From Histomonas meleagridis (lineage: Eukaryota > Parabasalia > Tritrichomonadida > Dientamoebidae), in NCBI GenBank assembly GCA_020186115.1, contig WSYJ01000186.1, forward strand, positions 2,463,501 through 2,527,500: a stretch of 64,000 nucleotides of DNA, written 5' to 3'. The position numbers were made by a program, and so were the translations under genes. The notes under the pieces were generated by a model. The model saw only the letters and a list, made by a program, of their open reading frames with translations, was not told the DNA's origin and ran no database searches. Of this stretch, positions 39,027 to 48,804 are shown piece after piece (the stretch's first letter is position 1; the number at the start of each line of letters is the position of its first letter).

Positions 39027-41051
39027 ATGTTTGTTGTTTCTTTGCTAACACTTGCTTCAATGGCTCAAACTGAGTGTGAGAACAATGACACACTTGTAGT
39101 AATGAGAGAAGAAGATATTTTAAAGCAATATAATAATAACATTACTTGTCTTGTAATCAATATAAAAGCAATTCCATCAGAAGCCTTCAAGAATTGGACC
39201 AATATTGTTTCTGTTTATATTGGTAACAATGTATCATTAATTCGTAGTGAATCATTTTATTGTTGCACAAATTTAATCACAGTTTCTTTGGGAGCAAATG
39301 TTAAAAGCATAGGAGAAAAAGCATTCAAAGGATGTGAGTCTATTATGAATATTACAATTCCTGATTCAGTAGTTGACATTGGGAACGAAACTTTTTCGCA
39401 ATGTATTTCATTAAGTTCAGTCACAATTGGAAATGGAATTGAAGTAATTCCAAGTTCTGCATTTCAAGGATGCATAGGTTTGGAAATAGTTATACTTGGA
39501 AATAATGTTGCAACAATTCAAAAGAGTGCATTTGAAAATATAGAAAATTTATATTCAATAGATTTAGGGAAAAATCTTCAAACAATTGAAGACAGCGCAT
39601 TCAAAAGATGTAAAGTATTAACTAATGTTACATTTCCATCATCTCTTACTTACATTGGTGATGAAGCATTTCGTGAATGTATATCCATTAAAGAAATTGT
39701 TATTCCAGACTCAGTAATTTACATTGGTAGTTTGACTTTTGCTCAATGCGATTCTTTGGATTTTCTTAAGATTGGAAACGGGCTTCAGGTAATATCACGA
39801 AATATGTTTAATGATTGTTCGAATTTAGGAACGATTTTATTGGGAAATAATATTAAAACAATTGAAGCTGAAACATTTAAAGATTTAAACAAATTATATA
39901 CAGTAGATTTGGGCAAAAGTATCAAAAATATTAATGAGAAGGCATTTTATAGATGCATTTCGATTGTAAGTATTGTCATTCCAGCCACAGTTACTTACAT
40001 TGGAAATGAAGCATTTAGCGAATGCTCGAGTCTAACGTGCATTTATTTTTTGGGAGAAAATGAACCTGAAATCGGGGATTATATTTTTGATGGGGCTCGC
40101 GCAACTACTGTTATAGTTCAGGAATCATATGCAGGCGAAACATTTGGTGATCTGGATGTTATAAATGGAGATATCGCTGACTCTTGCGAAAATCTCTTTT
40201 CAACTTTGACTTTTTCTAGTTCTAATTCATATACACAATCAAATTCATTCACGAAATCTAAAACATTTTCATGTTCTAATTCATATACACAAACAAGTTC
40301 GTTCACGCAATCTGATACATATACACAATCAAATTCATTTACGAAATCTAAAACATTTTCAAGTTCTAATTCATATACGCAAACAAATTCATTCACGCAA
40401 TCTGATACATTTGCACAAACAAATTCGTTTACGCAATCTGATACATTTGCACAGACAAAAACATTTTCACGTTCTAATACACTCACTAATTCCAATACAT
40501 TCACAAGCTCGAATCCATTTACTTCATCAAACACAAATTCTCAGCTTACTACTGACATGTTCAATTTGCAAAATGTTTCGTTTTCACATTCACTGTTCGT
40601 CACACTATCAATCACATACACGCAAATGATATCGCTCAAGTCAGTTGCATCTTACACAGTGTTTCTCTCCATTCACAACTCGAGTTATATTTACATCTTC
40701 ACGCAATTTATATTTTATGAATACACAGTTATAGCATTTTCCACATATTATAATTTTGTCATTGATTTTTATACTGCTTTTATATTAGACATGAACAATA
40801 TATACGATAACAATAGCGGAAATATTTATATTATTATTGGCATTGTTGTTGCTGTTGTTGTGATTGTTTTGGTTGTAATCATAATATTTTATATAAGAAA
40901 CAAAAGACAAAATAGCGATGTGAAAGAACTCAACGTGTCGGATGAAACTGAAAGCGAAAACTTAAACAACCTCGTGGTCGTGTCTGTGCCGAGCGTAGAT
41001 GTCGACCCATTTAAAAATGATTTCAATGATGAGCATTTCCCGGGCATATGA
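39027..41051 (+). CDS. BspA-like leucine-rich-repeat surface protein
   Basis: Predicted cell-surface adhesin-type protein, 674 residues. It has a hydrophobic signal-type N-terminus (MFVVSLLTLASMAQ), then LRR_5/TpLRR repeats of about 23 residues (about 40-345), for example GEKAFKGCESIMNITIPDSV, SSAFQGCIGLEIVILGNNV and GDEAFRECISIKEIVIPDSV. After an ISGG-like cap region comes a Ser/Thr/Asn/Tyr/Phe-rich stalk (about 392-505) with a 30-residue tandem repeat. One strong membrane span (about 600-630, IIIGIVVAVVVIVLVVIII) precedes an acidic cytosolic tail of about 40 residues with FKNDFNDEHF. BspA-like proteins are greatly expanded in T. vaginalis and linked to host and microbe attachment. Complete gene with trafficking tail. 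Confidence 0.92.
   Translation: MFVVSLLTLASMAQTECENNDTLVVMREEDILKQYNNNITCLVINIKAIPSEAFKNWTNIVSVYIGNNVSLIRSESFYCCTNLITVSLGANVKSIGEKAFKGCESIMNITIPDSVVDIGNETFSQCISLSSVTIGNGIEVIPSSAFQGCIGLEIVILGNNVATIQKSAFENIENLYSIDLGKNLQTIEDSAFKRCKVLTNVTFPSSLTYIGDEAFRECISIKEIVIPDSVIYIGSLTFAQCDSLDFLKIGNGLQVISRNMFNDCSNLGTILLGNNIKTIEAETFKDLNKLYTVDLGKSIKNINEKAFYRCISIVSIVIPATVTYIGNEAFSECSSLTCIYFLGENEPEIGDYIFDGARATTVIVQESYAGETFGDLDVINGDIADSCENLFSTLTFSSSNSYTQSNSFTKSKTFSCSNSYTQTSSFTQSDTYTQSNSFTKSKTFSSSNSYTQTNSFTQSDTFAQTNSFTQSDTFAQTKTFSRSNTLTNSNTFTSSNPFTSSNTNSQLTTDMFNLQNVSFSHSLFVTLSITYTQMISLKSVASYTVFLSIHNSSYIYIFTQFIFYEYTVIAFSTYYNFVIDFYTAFILDMNNIYDNNSGNIYIIIGIVVAVVVIVLVVIIIFYIRNKRQNSDVKELNVSDETESENLNNLVVVSVPSVDVDPFKNDFNDEHFPGI
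40239..40418 (+). repeat. two 90-bp tandem repeats in the stalk coding region
   Basis: Copies at 40239-40328 and 40329-40418 encode nearly the same 30 residues (SNSFTKSKTFS, then SNSYTQ, TNSFTQ, SDTF). Each is made of 18-bp units coding SxSFTQ-type hexapeptides that continue less regularly on both sides (about 40199-40550). Confidence 0.8.
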
Positions 41052-41661
41052 TGTTTAATATTAAACAATTATTTTAAATTTTTTTCTTGTTTTAATAAAA
41101 TGTGATTTGATTTATTGTATGATAGCGCGTGATGAATAGATAAACCAGTTCGTATTTACATGATGTATTATGGATATAAGTGTTACATGTGAAGAATTAT
41201 TAATAATTAATAGGTATCAATAATTAGTGTCTACTAATTCAAAAGGAAAAGTCCAATGTTAATAACCTCTTAATAACAATGATGAAAGTAATACATTTTT
41301 GTAATTCTATCTTCAGATTAAATAATTGTAAGGTAGATGGAAAGATAAAGACTTTCTTATCCTCTTATGTATAACATATATTAAAGTGTAATTACACAGG
41401 AAATCCTATAACTAAAGAGGTTTCTTTTGTGTGTCCTGCCTAAAGCAAAATACTACACAAATGAATGCACAAACTAATAAAAGCAAGCAACAAATGCAAT
41501 GGAAGAGCTTCGTATGAAACAAAACTGTTTGTGAAAATCCAAATATTTACCCAATGCGCAAAAAGATTCATCTGAGCATAAATTCCAATGTTTAAACACA
41601 TTTAGTTGCTTCTCAATAATCTAATGATATGATCAAACAAAAACATTTTCATTTTCTTCAT
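41052..41661. other. intergenic, nothing recognised
   Basis: About 610 bp between convergent gene ends. No gene or repeat supported. Confidence 0.4.
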
Positions 41662-42909
41662 TTATTGTTTGTTTGATTGCGCCACCTTCAATGTCCAGCC
41701 CTTTTGCTCGCAGCCACTTTGTACGCCTTCGAAAGCCTTTGGATTTGGCACGTCTATGGTCAGGCTGTAATGCTCTTTGTTCGCGTAAGTGTCGACGTGA
41801 GGCAATGAAACTGTTGATATCACTTCAATATGATTTTCGACAAGTAAGTCCATTAAAGCGGAGTAGTTCGAAGCGCCGTATGGTAAGACAACGTCGATTT
41901 GCATTCTTGAGTGCCTCAAGAACAAAGCTCTATCGATGCACCTTGAAAGCATTTTCAGTTCGATGTTACCACCACTAATAATGCAGCAAACATTTTCATC
42001 GGGTCTAAACTCAAACTTCTTCGACAAGACGGCGGCAAATGATGCAGCGCCTGCACCTTCTGTAATGATCTTTCCTCGTTCGGCTATGAGCGCAACAGCT
42101 TGTGCTACATCATCTTCTGATACTATGACAATGTCATCAACAAATTCGTTGATGATGTCCATGTTGAGTTCTCCAACAGTTTCAACTGCAAGTCCATCAG
42201 CAAGTGGTGTCTTTGTGGCAGGTGGAAGTGGGTCAATTGCACGATTCTTGTGAGCGCAGAATTGCTTGTAAACAACTGGACATGATGCCATTTGAACGCC
42301 AATTACACGAACTGTTGGCTTCTGCTTCTTAATTGTGTAGGCAACACCACTGATAAGACCACCACCTCCAATTGGTGCAACAATGGTTTCAACTGATGGA
42401 TTCTGTTCAAGAATTTCTAAGGCTATTGTTCCGCATCCAGCAATGATATATGGATCATCGGCAGAGGGGACATATATCCAGTCTGGATGCTCTTTAAGAG
42501 CCTTCTTCATTTCATCGAAGGATTCACAAAATGTGGATCCTTTTTTGACAACTTCACTTCCATAATGAATTGTGGCATTCACCTTAGATGCTGCTGCAAA
42601 TTCTGGAACATAAACAATTGACTTGCAATCGCAAAGTGTACAAGCAAGAGCAACACCTTGGGAATGGTTTCCGCCACTAACAGCAACGACTGTAGAACCT
42701 TTTGGCAATGTACTGATCTTGTTGTAAGCACCCCTGAATTTGAAGGATTTGCATTTTTGGAATGCCTCTATTTTGAAAGAAAGGTTGCATCCACATTCAT
42801 GTGATAAGTTAGAAGGGAATGTAAGAGGAGTAACAATAACTTCTTCTTTAATCCTTTCTCTGGCTGCTTTCACATCTGCAAGTGAGATACAGAACTTCTT
42901 GTCTGACAT
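41662..42909 (-). CDS. threonine dehydratase (PLP-dependent threonine/serine deaminase)
   Basis: Deaminates L-threonine to 2-oxobutyrate (and serine to pyruvate). The 415-residue protein has the PLP lysine in SFKFRGA (K57), the substrate/phosphate loops SGGNHSQGVALA and GGGGLISGVAYTIK, AGCGTIALEI, and EGAGAASFAAVL. A C-terminal ACT-like domain (about 330-410, MQIDVVLPYGASNYSALMDL) suggests allosteric control. Single ACT domain and length fit the catabolic/short biosynthetic form. The frame is open upstream to a TTG; the first ATG is MSDKKF at 42909, with TCACT about 14 nt upstream. The stop gives TAAA. Amino-acid catabolism in trichomonads can feed the hydrogenosome gene next door (inference). 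Confidence 0.93.
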   Translation of the reverse strand: MSDKKFCISLADVKAARERIKEEVIVTPLTFPSNLSHECGCNLSFKIEAFQKCKSFKFRGAYNKISTLPKGSTVVAVSGGNHSQGVALACTLCDCKSIVYVPEFAAASKVNATIHYGSEVVKKGSTFCESFDEMKKALKEHPDWIYVPSADDPYIIAGCGTIALEILEQNPSVETIVAPIGGGGLISGVAYTIKKQKPTVRVIGVQMASCPVVYKQFCAHKNRAIDPLPPATKTPLADGLAVETVGELNMDIINEFVDDIVIVSEDDVAQAVALIAERGKIITEGAGAASFAAVLSKKFEFRPDENVCCIISGGNIELKMLSRCIDRALFLRHSRMQIDVVLPYGASNYSALMDLLVENHIEVISTVSLPHVDTYANKEHYSLTIDVPNPKAFEGVQSGCEQKGWTLKVAQSNKQ

Positions 42910-43330
42910 CCGATGAAGTGAAAACGATGAAAATACATCATTCAAATTTCAAATAAACCGTCAATCTGTTCCATTCAATTTATGAGAGTTGTTCATTCTG
43001 GGATAAAAAGATGACTAAAGCAAATCAAAGCTCCAACTTATTAAATAATTTACTCATTTTGACGAGAAGCATTAAATTTAATCGAATACATTTTTTTGAT
43101 ATTTTAATTGATCAACTCAAAAATTTAAGGAAAATGAAATTTTTAAATACATTATAGCGCATTTGCAAAGTAGATAATATTTCTGAGATTTAATAGTTTA
43201 AAGGTAAAATAAATTTGTGCAAACTCAAATTGGTTGTTATCATCCAAACGATAAACTTTTTATCAAAAGTGACATTGGGGTGATACAGCACTTTTTTGGT
43301 TATGTCAGCCAAACCGCTCACTTTTGACGA
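42910..43330. promoter_or_regulatory. divergent promoter region of threonine dehydratase and Ndh51
   Basis: AAAGTG at 43266-43271, CACTTT at 43289-43294, and TCACTTTT at 43318-43325, which is both initiator-like (TCACT) and contains CACTTT, 12 nt before the Ndh51 ATG. The rest is AT-rich with no gene. Confidence 0.45.
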
Positions 43331-44620
43331 ATGCTGGCTTCAGTTTCTCATTCTCGCAATATCACAACAAAATTCCTTACTAAGGAAAATCTTATCTACA
43401 AGAATCTCTATGGTGACGAAGGTGCTGATCTTGAATCCGCCAAAAAACGTGGAGATTGGAATGAAACAGACAAATTCATCCAAAACGGTCATGACTGGAT
43501 CCAATCTGAAATTAAATCATCAGAAATCCGTGGGCGTGGTGGCGCAGGATTTTCTACTGGTGTTAAATGGAGTTTTGTACCTCAAAATGAAAATCAACCA
43601 CATTATCTCATTATTAATGCTGATGAAGGTGAGCCCGGCACATGCAAAGATCGTAATATTCTTACATATGAACCACACAAAATAGTTGAAGGAGCTCTTC
43701 TTTCAGCATTTGCCATCCGTGCACATCGTTCTTATGTTTACATCCGTGGGGAGTTCCGCTATGAAGCCCAATGTCTTCAAAAAGCCATAAATGAAGCCTA
43801 TGCTGCCAAATTAATTGGTAAGAATAATAAATTTGGCTGGGACTTTGACATATCAATTCATCGTGGTGCTGGTGCATATGTCTGTGGTGAAGAGACTGCA
43901 CTTCTTAATTCCATCGAAGGACTTCCAGGTCGTCCCAGATTCAAACCTCCATATCCAGCCCTCAAAGGACTCTTTGGCTGTCCTACATGTGTCAACAATG
44001 TCGAAACTATCTCCAGTGTACCCACCATTCTTCGTCGTGGCGGCAAATGGTTTTCACAAATCGGAGTCAAAGGCTCTAAAGGCACCAAAATCTATTGCGT
44101 TAGTGGCTGCGTTAATAACCCATGCGTTTTTGAAGAGGCTATGGGTGTTCCATTACGAGATCTTATTGAGATTCATGCTGGCGGAGTTCGCGGCGGCTGG
44201 GATAATCTTCTTGGTGTAATCCCTGGAGGGTTGTCATGCCCAATCTTGTCACCTAAGCAAGTCGATGAGGCCGTAATGTCATATGATGATCTCATGGCGA
44301 AAGGATCGGCACTTGGAACGGGCGCAATCATTGTTCTTGATAAGGACGTCGACTTAGCGGGCGCATATTCAAGAATTGCCTCATTTTATCACCATGAATC
44401 TTGCGGCCAATGCGGTCCTTGCAGAGAAGGAACCGGAAAAATGGCCGAAATCCTGGAAAGGATTGCGAATGGTAATGGCCGCAAGGAAGATTTGTACGAT
44501 TTGGAGCATACTGCACTCGCTACAAATAATTGTATTTGCGCATTGGCGGGTGCATCATCAGATCCAATTAAGGGATTGTTAAGACATTTTAGACAGGACA
44601 TCATGAAATTGCTTAAATAA
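43331..44620 (+). CDS. Ndh51: hydrogenosomal NADH dehydrogenase 51 kDa subunit (NDUFV1/NuoF-like)
   Basis: Catalytic flavoprotein that oxidises NADH and passes electrons on in the hydrogenosome, one of two complex I remnants known from T. vaginalis. The 429-residue protein starts with a short presequence-like N-terminus (MLASVSHSRNITTKFL) of the trichomonad hydrogenosomal type (ML, Ser-rich, Arg followed by Asn). NAD/FMN motifs: RGRGGAGFSTGVKWSF, INADEGEPGTCKDR, GAGAYVCGEETALLNSIEG. The N3 [4Fe-4S] ligands lie at C358, C361 and C364 (ESCGQCGPCREGT) plus C403 in NNCICALAG. The expected partner, Ndh24, is not in the window. The stop gives TAAA. G+C rises towards the 3' end. Confidence 0.96.
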   Translation: MLASVSHSRNITTKFLTKENLIYKNLYGDEGADLESAKKRGDWNETDKFIQNGHDWIQSEIKSSEIRGRGGAGFSTGVKWSFVPQNENQPHYLIINADEGEPGTCKDRNILTYEPHKIVEGALLSAFAIRAHRSYVYIRGEFRYEAQCLQKAINEAYAAKLIGKNNKFGWDFDISIHRGAGAYVCGEETALLNSIEGLPGRPRFKPPYPALKGLFGCPTCVNNVETISSVPTILRRGGKWFSQIGVKGSKGTKIYCVSGCVNNPCVFEEAMGVPLRDLIEIHAGGVRGGWDNLLGVIPGGLSCPILSPKQVDEAVMSYDDLMAKGSALGTGAIIVLDKDVDLAGAYSRIASFYHHESCGQCGPCREGTGKMAEILERIANGNGRKEDLYDLEHTALATNNCICALAGASSDPIKGLLRHFRQDIMKLLK

Positions 44621-44977
44621 ACAATCGCTGATGGAATTTAAGAGAATTGTAATAATGTGCGCACATAAAAAGAAATGAAATGTAAATGAAACCCTAAAAA
44701 TTTCGAACATTTCATTTATTTGCGCAAACTGAATTAAAAGTGTCAAAAATTTATATTTTTTTTCAAATTTAGAGAAATATATACGAGAAACACATATTTT
44801 GTATCAAAATGAGGTTTTATTTTGATTTAAATTCTTAACCTCATCAGGAAACTGAAATATTTCATAATTTATTTTTTTTGCAAATGATAATTTATCATCA
44901 AATAATTCATTTATCACTTTAACACAGAGATTTCACTTCAACAATAAATTGGCTTGAAAATAGTGCTCGACAAAATT
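44621..44977. other. intergenic, nothing recognised
   Basis: AT-rich spacer between convergent gene ends, no feature recognised. Confidence 0.4.
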
Positions 44978-45451
44978 TTATTTAGTGTAGCATACTGCTG
45001 GGCACTTGATGATGTGCTTCAATTTCTTTGATGACCGGAGTGCACTACATGGTTTACAGAGATTTTCATTTACAGTCACCAATGGAGTAGAGGCGTCATC
45101 ATTGTTGAGAACTGAAATGATTTTTGATCCTATCTTGACAACCTTAACAACAACTTTAACAATTTTTCCAAGTTTCTTGAATAACTTTTTAAGCCTGAAC
45201 TTGTTTTCACCTAGTTCTGGCGCTTCTTCAAGAACATATTCAATTTCAAATTCTTCCTCATCTTCATTTTCATTATCAGTTGCTAATGTTCTCGTAACTT
45301 TTGTAATTGGTTTAATAACTTTCACTAATCTAAAACTATTTTCGCTTTCTTTGTTGTCATTTTTTGAAGAATAAACAATTTTAGGGGTTCGCTTAGAGTC
45401 AGTGCTTATTCGTGGGAAAATAGTCCTCAAAGCAAGTAGTGCAAACAGCAT
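44978..45451 (-). CDS. secreted-type protein with cationic amphipathic helix (antimicrobial-precursor-like)
   Basis: The 157-residue protein has four parts: a short hydrophobic N-terminus (MLFALLALRTIF) compatible with a signal peptide; a spacer; an acidic stretch (about 59-82, with DNENEDEEEFEIEY); and a long amphipathic helix (about 84-115). The helix has lysines at 84, 88, 89, 92, 93, 96, 99, 103, 106 and 110 alternating with Leu/Ile/Val, and no acidic residue until its end. A C-terminal segment has four cysteines (132, 135, 150, 154) in a CxxC...CxxxC pattern. Signal, acidic pro-part and cationic helix is the layout of many lytic or antimicrobial peptide precursors. I recognise no family. 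Alternatives are membrane or nucleic-acid binding. Gene reality is supported by composition and ATG; activity is inference only. Confidence 0.6.
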   Translation of the reverse strand: MLFALLALRTIFPRISTDSKRTPKIVYSSKNDNKESENSFRLVKVIKPITKVTRTLATDNENEDEEEFEIEYVLEEAPELGENKFRLKKLFKKLGKIVKVVVKVVKIGSKIISVLNNDDASTPLVTVNENLCKPCSALRSSKKLKHIIKCPAVCYTK

Positions 45452-46069
45452 TTCGAAATTCTTGTTGGGAATTCAATGGAAAAGGTTTTTGCAAACGTTT
45501 GATATGCACGATCATATTCGACTCAAATGATCTTTATTTGCACAGAAAAAAATTCAACCATGAGCAGATTTTTGAATTGAAAAATTTCAGTTGGTGACCT
45601 GTCAATCGTATTTGGTCGGCTATTTATCCAAACAAATGATTTCAATAATTTACATCAAACACATTCAATAACATGTTATAAAACCGTTGGATCCAATTTT
45701 CCGGTTAATTTTCAGTAAAAAACAAAATTAAAATATCTTTTTTAAAAATCAATTTTTTGGATTACAACATTTGAAACAACATCGAACTTTCTGTTTATAT
45801 AATATTAACATAATAGAAAACAAATGATTTCAAAAAAACTGAACAATTTTATTTTCACTTGAAACAACAAACTTTTTTGACTGATTCTTTCTGCTTTAAG
45901 GTTCGAATGCTTTCGCTGCTACGTTCATTGATCGATTTTAATTATGAGTGGCGATAATTATATTGTGAAAAAATGCCCGTTTTTCCGGAACCAAAAAGCG
46001 GTTACCGATCGGGGTGCGCGCGTTTTAATTTTTTGAACGAATTTTAAACGTTTCTTTTGTCATTTTCAA
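45452..46069. promoter_or_regulatory. divergent intergenic region with GC-rich block
   Basis: Mostly AT-rich, but 45973-46025 is a sharp G+C- and CpG-rich block (TTTCCGGAACC, AGCGGTTACCGATCGGGG, GTGCGCGCG) 45-95 bp before the Tup1-like ATG. TCATT at 46060-46064 is initiator-like, 10 nt before the ATG. Confidence 0.45.
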
Positions 46070-47326
46070 ATGTCTTACCTCTCAACATCGCAGATGAACC
46101 ATTTATTAGATCAGCTATCAAGTAAGTATGAATGTCTTCTTGAAGCCCGTAAAAATCTAGAAACCGATTGCCTACGACTTCGTGATAACATTGACCAACA
46201 AGTACTTCAAATTCACTCTCTAAGTGAAGAGTTCCGAAAACTCAAGCAAGAATTTATAGCTAAGAAAGGCGTCATTGAGAAAAACTTCGAAAAGGCAAAC
46301 GAGGAATCAAACGAACCGAATTATGAAAACTCACCTGAATGGGAATTGGACACCTTAGTACCTCCAGAAAAGATAACTTGCCCCGTTATTATTGGATTAA
46401 TAGCTGAAATCTATGATCTTTCACCAATTTGCTCAACCTCTTTCAGCCAAGATGGTAACTTTCTTGCAATTGGAACCGATAAAACTCTTCGCGTTTATGC
46501 CATAGAACAAGATGATTTTGCGTTTGAGTATACAATTGGTGATAAGGATCAAGAAGTAAGTCAAAATCACATACGTTCAATTTTATTCTCTAAAGATGGA
46601 CAAAAGCTAATTACAGGCAGTGAAGATGCTTGTGTTCGTATGTTTAATATTCCTAACAAAGTTCTCACTGATACAATCAATATCAATAACGGGGAAATTT
46701 TCCAGGTTCAAATTTCACATAATGAAGAATTCATAGTTATTGCCAGTGGAAATGGGTCGGTCACAGTTTTCCCATTGAATGATTTTACTCGAAAACGTGA
46801 ATTCAAATGTTCAGATTCAACAGCTGCAACCACAGTTGCCATCTCTGATGATGACAAATATCTTTTTGTTGGCTACAGTAACACAAATATTGGGATTTGG
46901 GATATCGAATCGGGCAAACAAATTTATTATCAATCGTGTCATGTCAATGGAATTTATTCTCTTATCCTCATTGAGAATTCTACTCGCCTTGTCACAGCGT
47001 CCTTAGGTAAAACGATCAAGATATGGGATATTGTGATTGAAGATGAAAAAGCAACATTAAATCCATCCAAAACATTAGAAGGTCATCAAGAATATGTTCT
47101 AACACTAGCAGCAGATCCTACATACAAGTGGCTTGTGAGTGGTTCTAAGGATCTCACAGTAAGGATCAGCGATCTGAAAACGGGCGAAATGATTTACAGC
47201 CTAAAGGGGCACACCAACACGATACTGACGGTTGCATTCAATCCCAACGGTTCGATGTTTTGCTCGGGATCGGCTGACAAAACCGTTAAGCTATGGTCAA
47301 TTTCACCAGAACAAGCAATCGAGTAA
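46070..47326 (+). CDS. Tup1-like WD40 transcriptional corepressor
   Basis: The 418-residue protein has an N-terminal coiled coil (about 5-85, LLDQLSSKYECLLEARKN), an acidic linker, then seven WD40 blades (about 115-418). Blades include STSFSQDGNFLAIGTDKTLR, LITGSEDACVRMFNI, NIGIWDIESGK, LGKTIKIWDIV, LVSGSKDLTVRISDL and SGSADKTVKLWSI. The N-terminal helix resembles the Tup1 tetramerisation helix, and blade order and size fit a short Tup1 without the long Ser/Gln linker. Tup1/Groucho proteins recruit repression machinery to promoters. A generic coiled-coil WD40 scaffold remains possible. The 3' third is richer in G+C than the 5' part. Confidence 0.72.
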   Translation: MSYLSTSQMNHLLDQLSSKYECLLEARKNLETDCLRLRDNIDQQVLQIHSLSEEFRKLKQEFIAKKGVIEKNFEKANEESNEPNYENSPEWELDTLVPPEKITCPVIIGLIAEIYDLSPICSTSFSQDGNFLAIGTDKTLRVYAIEQDDFAFEYTIGDKDQEVSQNHIRSILFSKDGQKLITGSEDACVRMFNIPNKVLTDTININNGEIFQVQISHNEEFIVIASGNGSVTVFPLNDFTRKREFKCSDSTAATTVAISDDDKYLFVGYSNTNIGIWDIESGKQIYYQSCHVNGIYSLILIENSTRLVTASLGKTIKIWDIVIEDEKATLNPSKTLEGHQEYVLTLAADPTYKWLVSGSKDLTVRISDLKTGEMIYSLKGHTNTILTVAFNPNGSMFCSGSADKTVKLWSISPEQAIE

Positions 47327-47694
47327 GTTACCATGTGCGCCTCATGAGTTTGTATTACAAACTTTGTGATTTCTTTTATTTTGAATTATTAATATAAAAA
47401 ATAGTGTTGGAGTTTTTTGTATAAATGAATCTACATTTTTGCACTCTTGTGTTTAATTACTTTTAAAGGTTTGGTGAAACATTAGAACGAGCAGAGCATT
47501 CTCTTTTTTACAGATTTGGGTTTATTATTTTTTTTTTAATTGTTCAAATTTTATAAAATTATAATAAGAATAATTAATTATTAGAAATAAGTTGTGTTTT
47601 CTTACAGGTCTTTGAGTATATTTTTATGAAATCTTCTATATATAAACTCTTGTTTGCGAATTTTTTGCTCCAAAGAAGAGTCAATTCATCTCAC
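47327..47694. other. intergenic, nothing recognised
   Basis: T-rich spacer. An ATG at 47626 is in frame with the next gene but would add 23 residues unlike the family. Confidence 0.4.
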
Positions 47695-48336
47695 ATGTCT
47701 TCGAATGGATTGGAAGAGGTATTTGGTATAAATGGAGTAAAAAGACTTCAATCTGATCCCACCATTTCTCCATTTCTAAGTGATCCTGATTTTGTTAATA
47801 TGATAAATGATATTGCTTCAAATCCACAAAACATTCTTCATTATCAATCACAGCCAAAATTCCAGAAAATTTTAATGACCATTTTACCAATGATGCTTAA
47901 CAGTGCATCAAATAATGATGTAAGCAATGTGCCAACAGATAATTCGAGTTGTACTGCAGAAGATGAAAAACTTAAAGGAAACGAATGCTACAGAATGAAA
48001 GATTATAACACAGCTCTTTCACACTACTGTAAGGCCATATCACTTGATCCTGAAAACTGTATTTATTATTCTAATAAATCCTCTGCTCTTTTAATGATGA
48101 AACGCTATGAAGATGCAATGGAAGCTGTACTTCTTGCCATAGAGAAAGCACAACTTCATAACAGTGGTTCAGATGAGTTCATTGCAAAATGTTATGTTAA
48201 ACTTGCAAACACAGCAATTGGGTGTGGGAAAGAGCGCGGTGCGTATACAGCCCTACAGGAGTCACTTCGAATTCACGAAGACCCAACTGTTAGGAAAATG
48301 CTTAATGATCTCAAAAAGAAACTTGATATTAAATAA
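47695..48336 (+). CDS. Sti1/Hop-type TPR co-chaperone
   Basis: The 213-residue protein starts with a STI1/DP-type helical domain (about 5-65, GVKRLQSDPTISPFLSDPDF followed by VNMINDIASNPQNILHY). A three-repeat TPR domain follows (about 85-205): KLKGNECYRMKDYNTALSHY, YYSNKSSALLMMKRYEDAME, CYVKLANTAIGCGKERGAYT. The TPR carries the carboxylate-clamp residues K and N expected for EEVD-binding to Hsp70/Hsp90. This is DP1-TPR2A order as in Hop/Sti1, but only that part is present, so it is a short form. The start at 47695 (MSSNGLEE) is favoured because the upstream 23 residues look non-coding. The stop gives TAAA. Confidence 0.78.
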   Translation: MSSNGLEEVFGINGVKRLQSDPTISPFLSDPDFVNMINDIASNPQNILHYQSQPKFQKILMTILPMMLNSASNNDVSNVPTDNSSCTAEDEKLKGNECYRMKDYNTALSHYCKAISLDPENCIYYSNKSSALLMMKRYEDAMEAVLLAIEKAQLHNSGSDEFIAKCYVKLANTAIGCGKERGAYTALQESLRIHEDPTVRKMLNDLKKKLDIK

Positions 48337-48570
48337 ATTGTTTCTTAAACTTTGATGTAGAAATGTTCATGACTTTCTTTATTTAAATCTTAATATCTTT
48401 CCCTACCATAATGCTTCGTTTTAAGTTATAACTAACATTTAAATAATTTTTTGCATAAAATAACGATGGGAAAGCTCTTAGTTTTTCAATTACATTAATC
48501 GTTTTTTCATGAACATTACTGATGAAAAATACAACAAAAAATATCAAAATAAAAGGAAACTATTAAGTCA

Positions 48571-48804
48571 ATGAAAGATATGATTTTTAATCTAGACAAA
48601 GATAATGTAGTCAAAGCAGCAAATACAATATTTAATGAATTTTACGAACAACATCCATTATCATTTTGCATTGTTGTTAGTCAAATGATATATATAATCA
48701 GAAAATGGTGTGATAAACAAAAACTATTGAAAAAACACATCAAAAATATTGAATACAAAACGATTAAAAACAATTCAATTATAAAAAAATTAAACTTAAA
48801 ATGA
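48571..48804 (+). pseudogene. DUF3447-family N-terminal remnant
   Basis: An ATG-started 77-codon frame whose first half (DMIFNLDKDNVVKAANTIF, EQHPLSFCIVVSQMIYII) aligns with the N-terminus of the 58271 protein (KIIFDLDEKNIKQLVESSL, EFPYSFYHIICRIVYSYF). It then degrades to Lys/Asn-rich sequence. It is a truncated member of the ankyrin family. The rest of 48337-49620 is AT-rich with no supported gene; GCGACCGTTTA lies at 49498-49508. Confidence 0.55.

Noticed and set aside
39990-40550. Minus-strand Val/Cys-rich repeat frame across the BspA-like stalk
   Set aside because: Shadow of the tandem Ser/Thr repeat on the plus strand.
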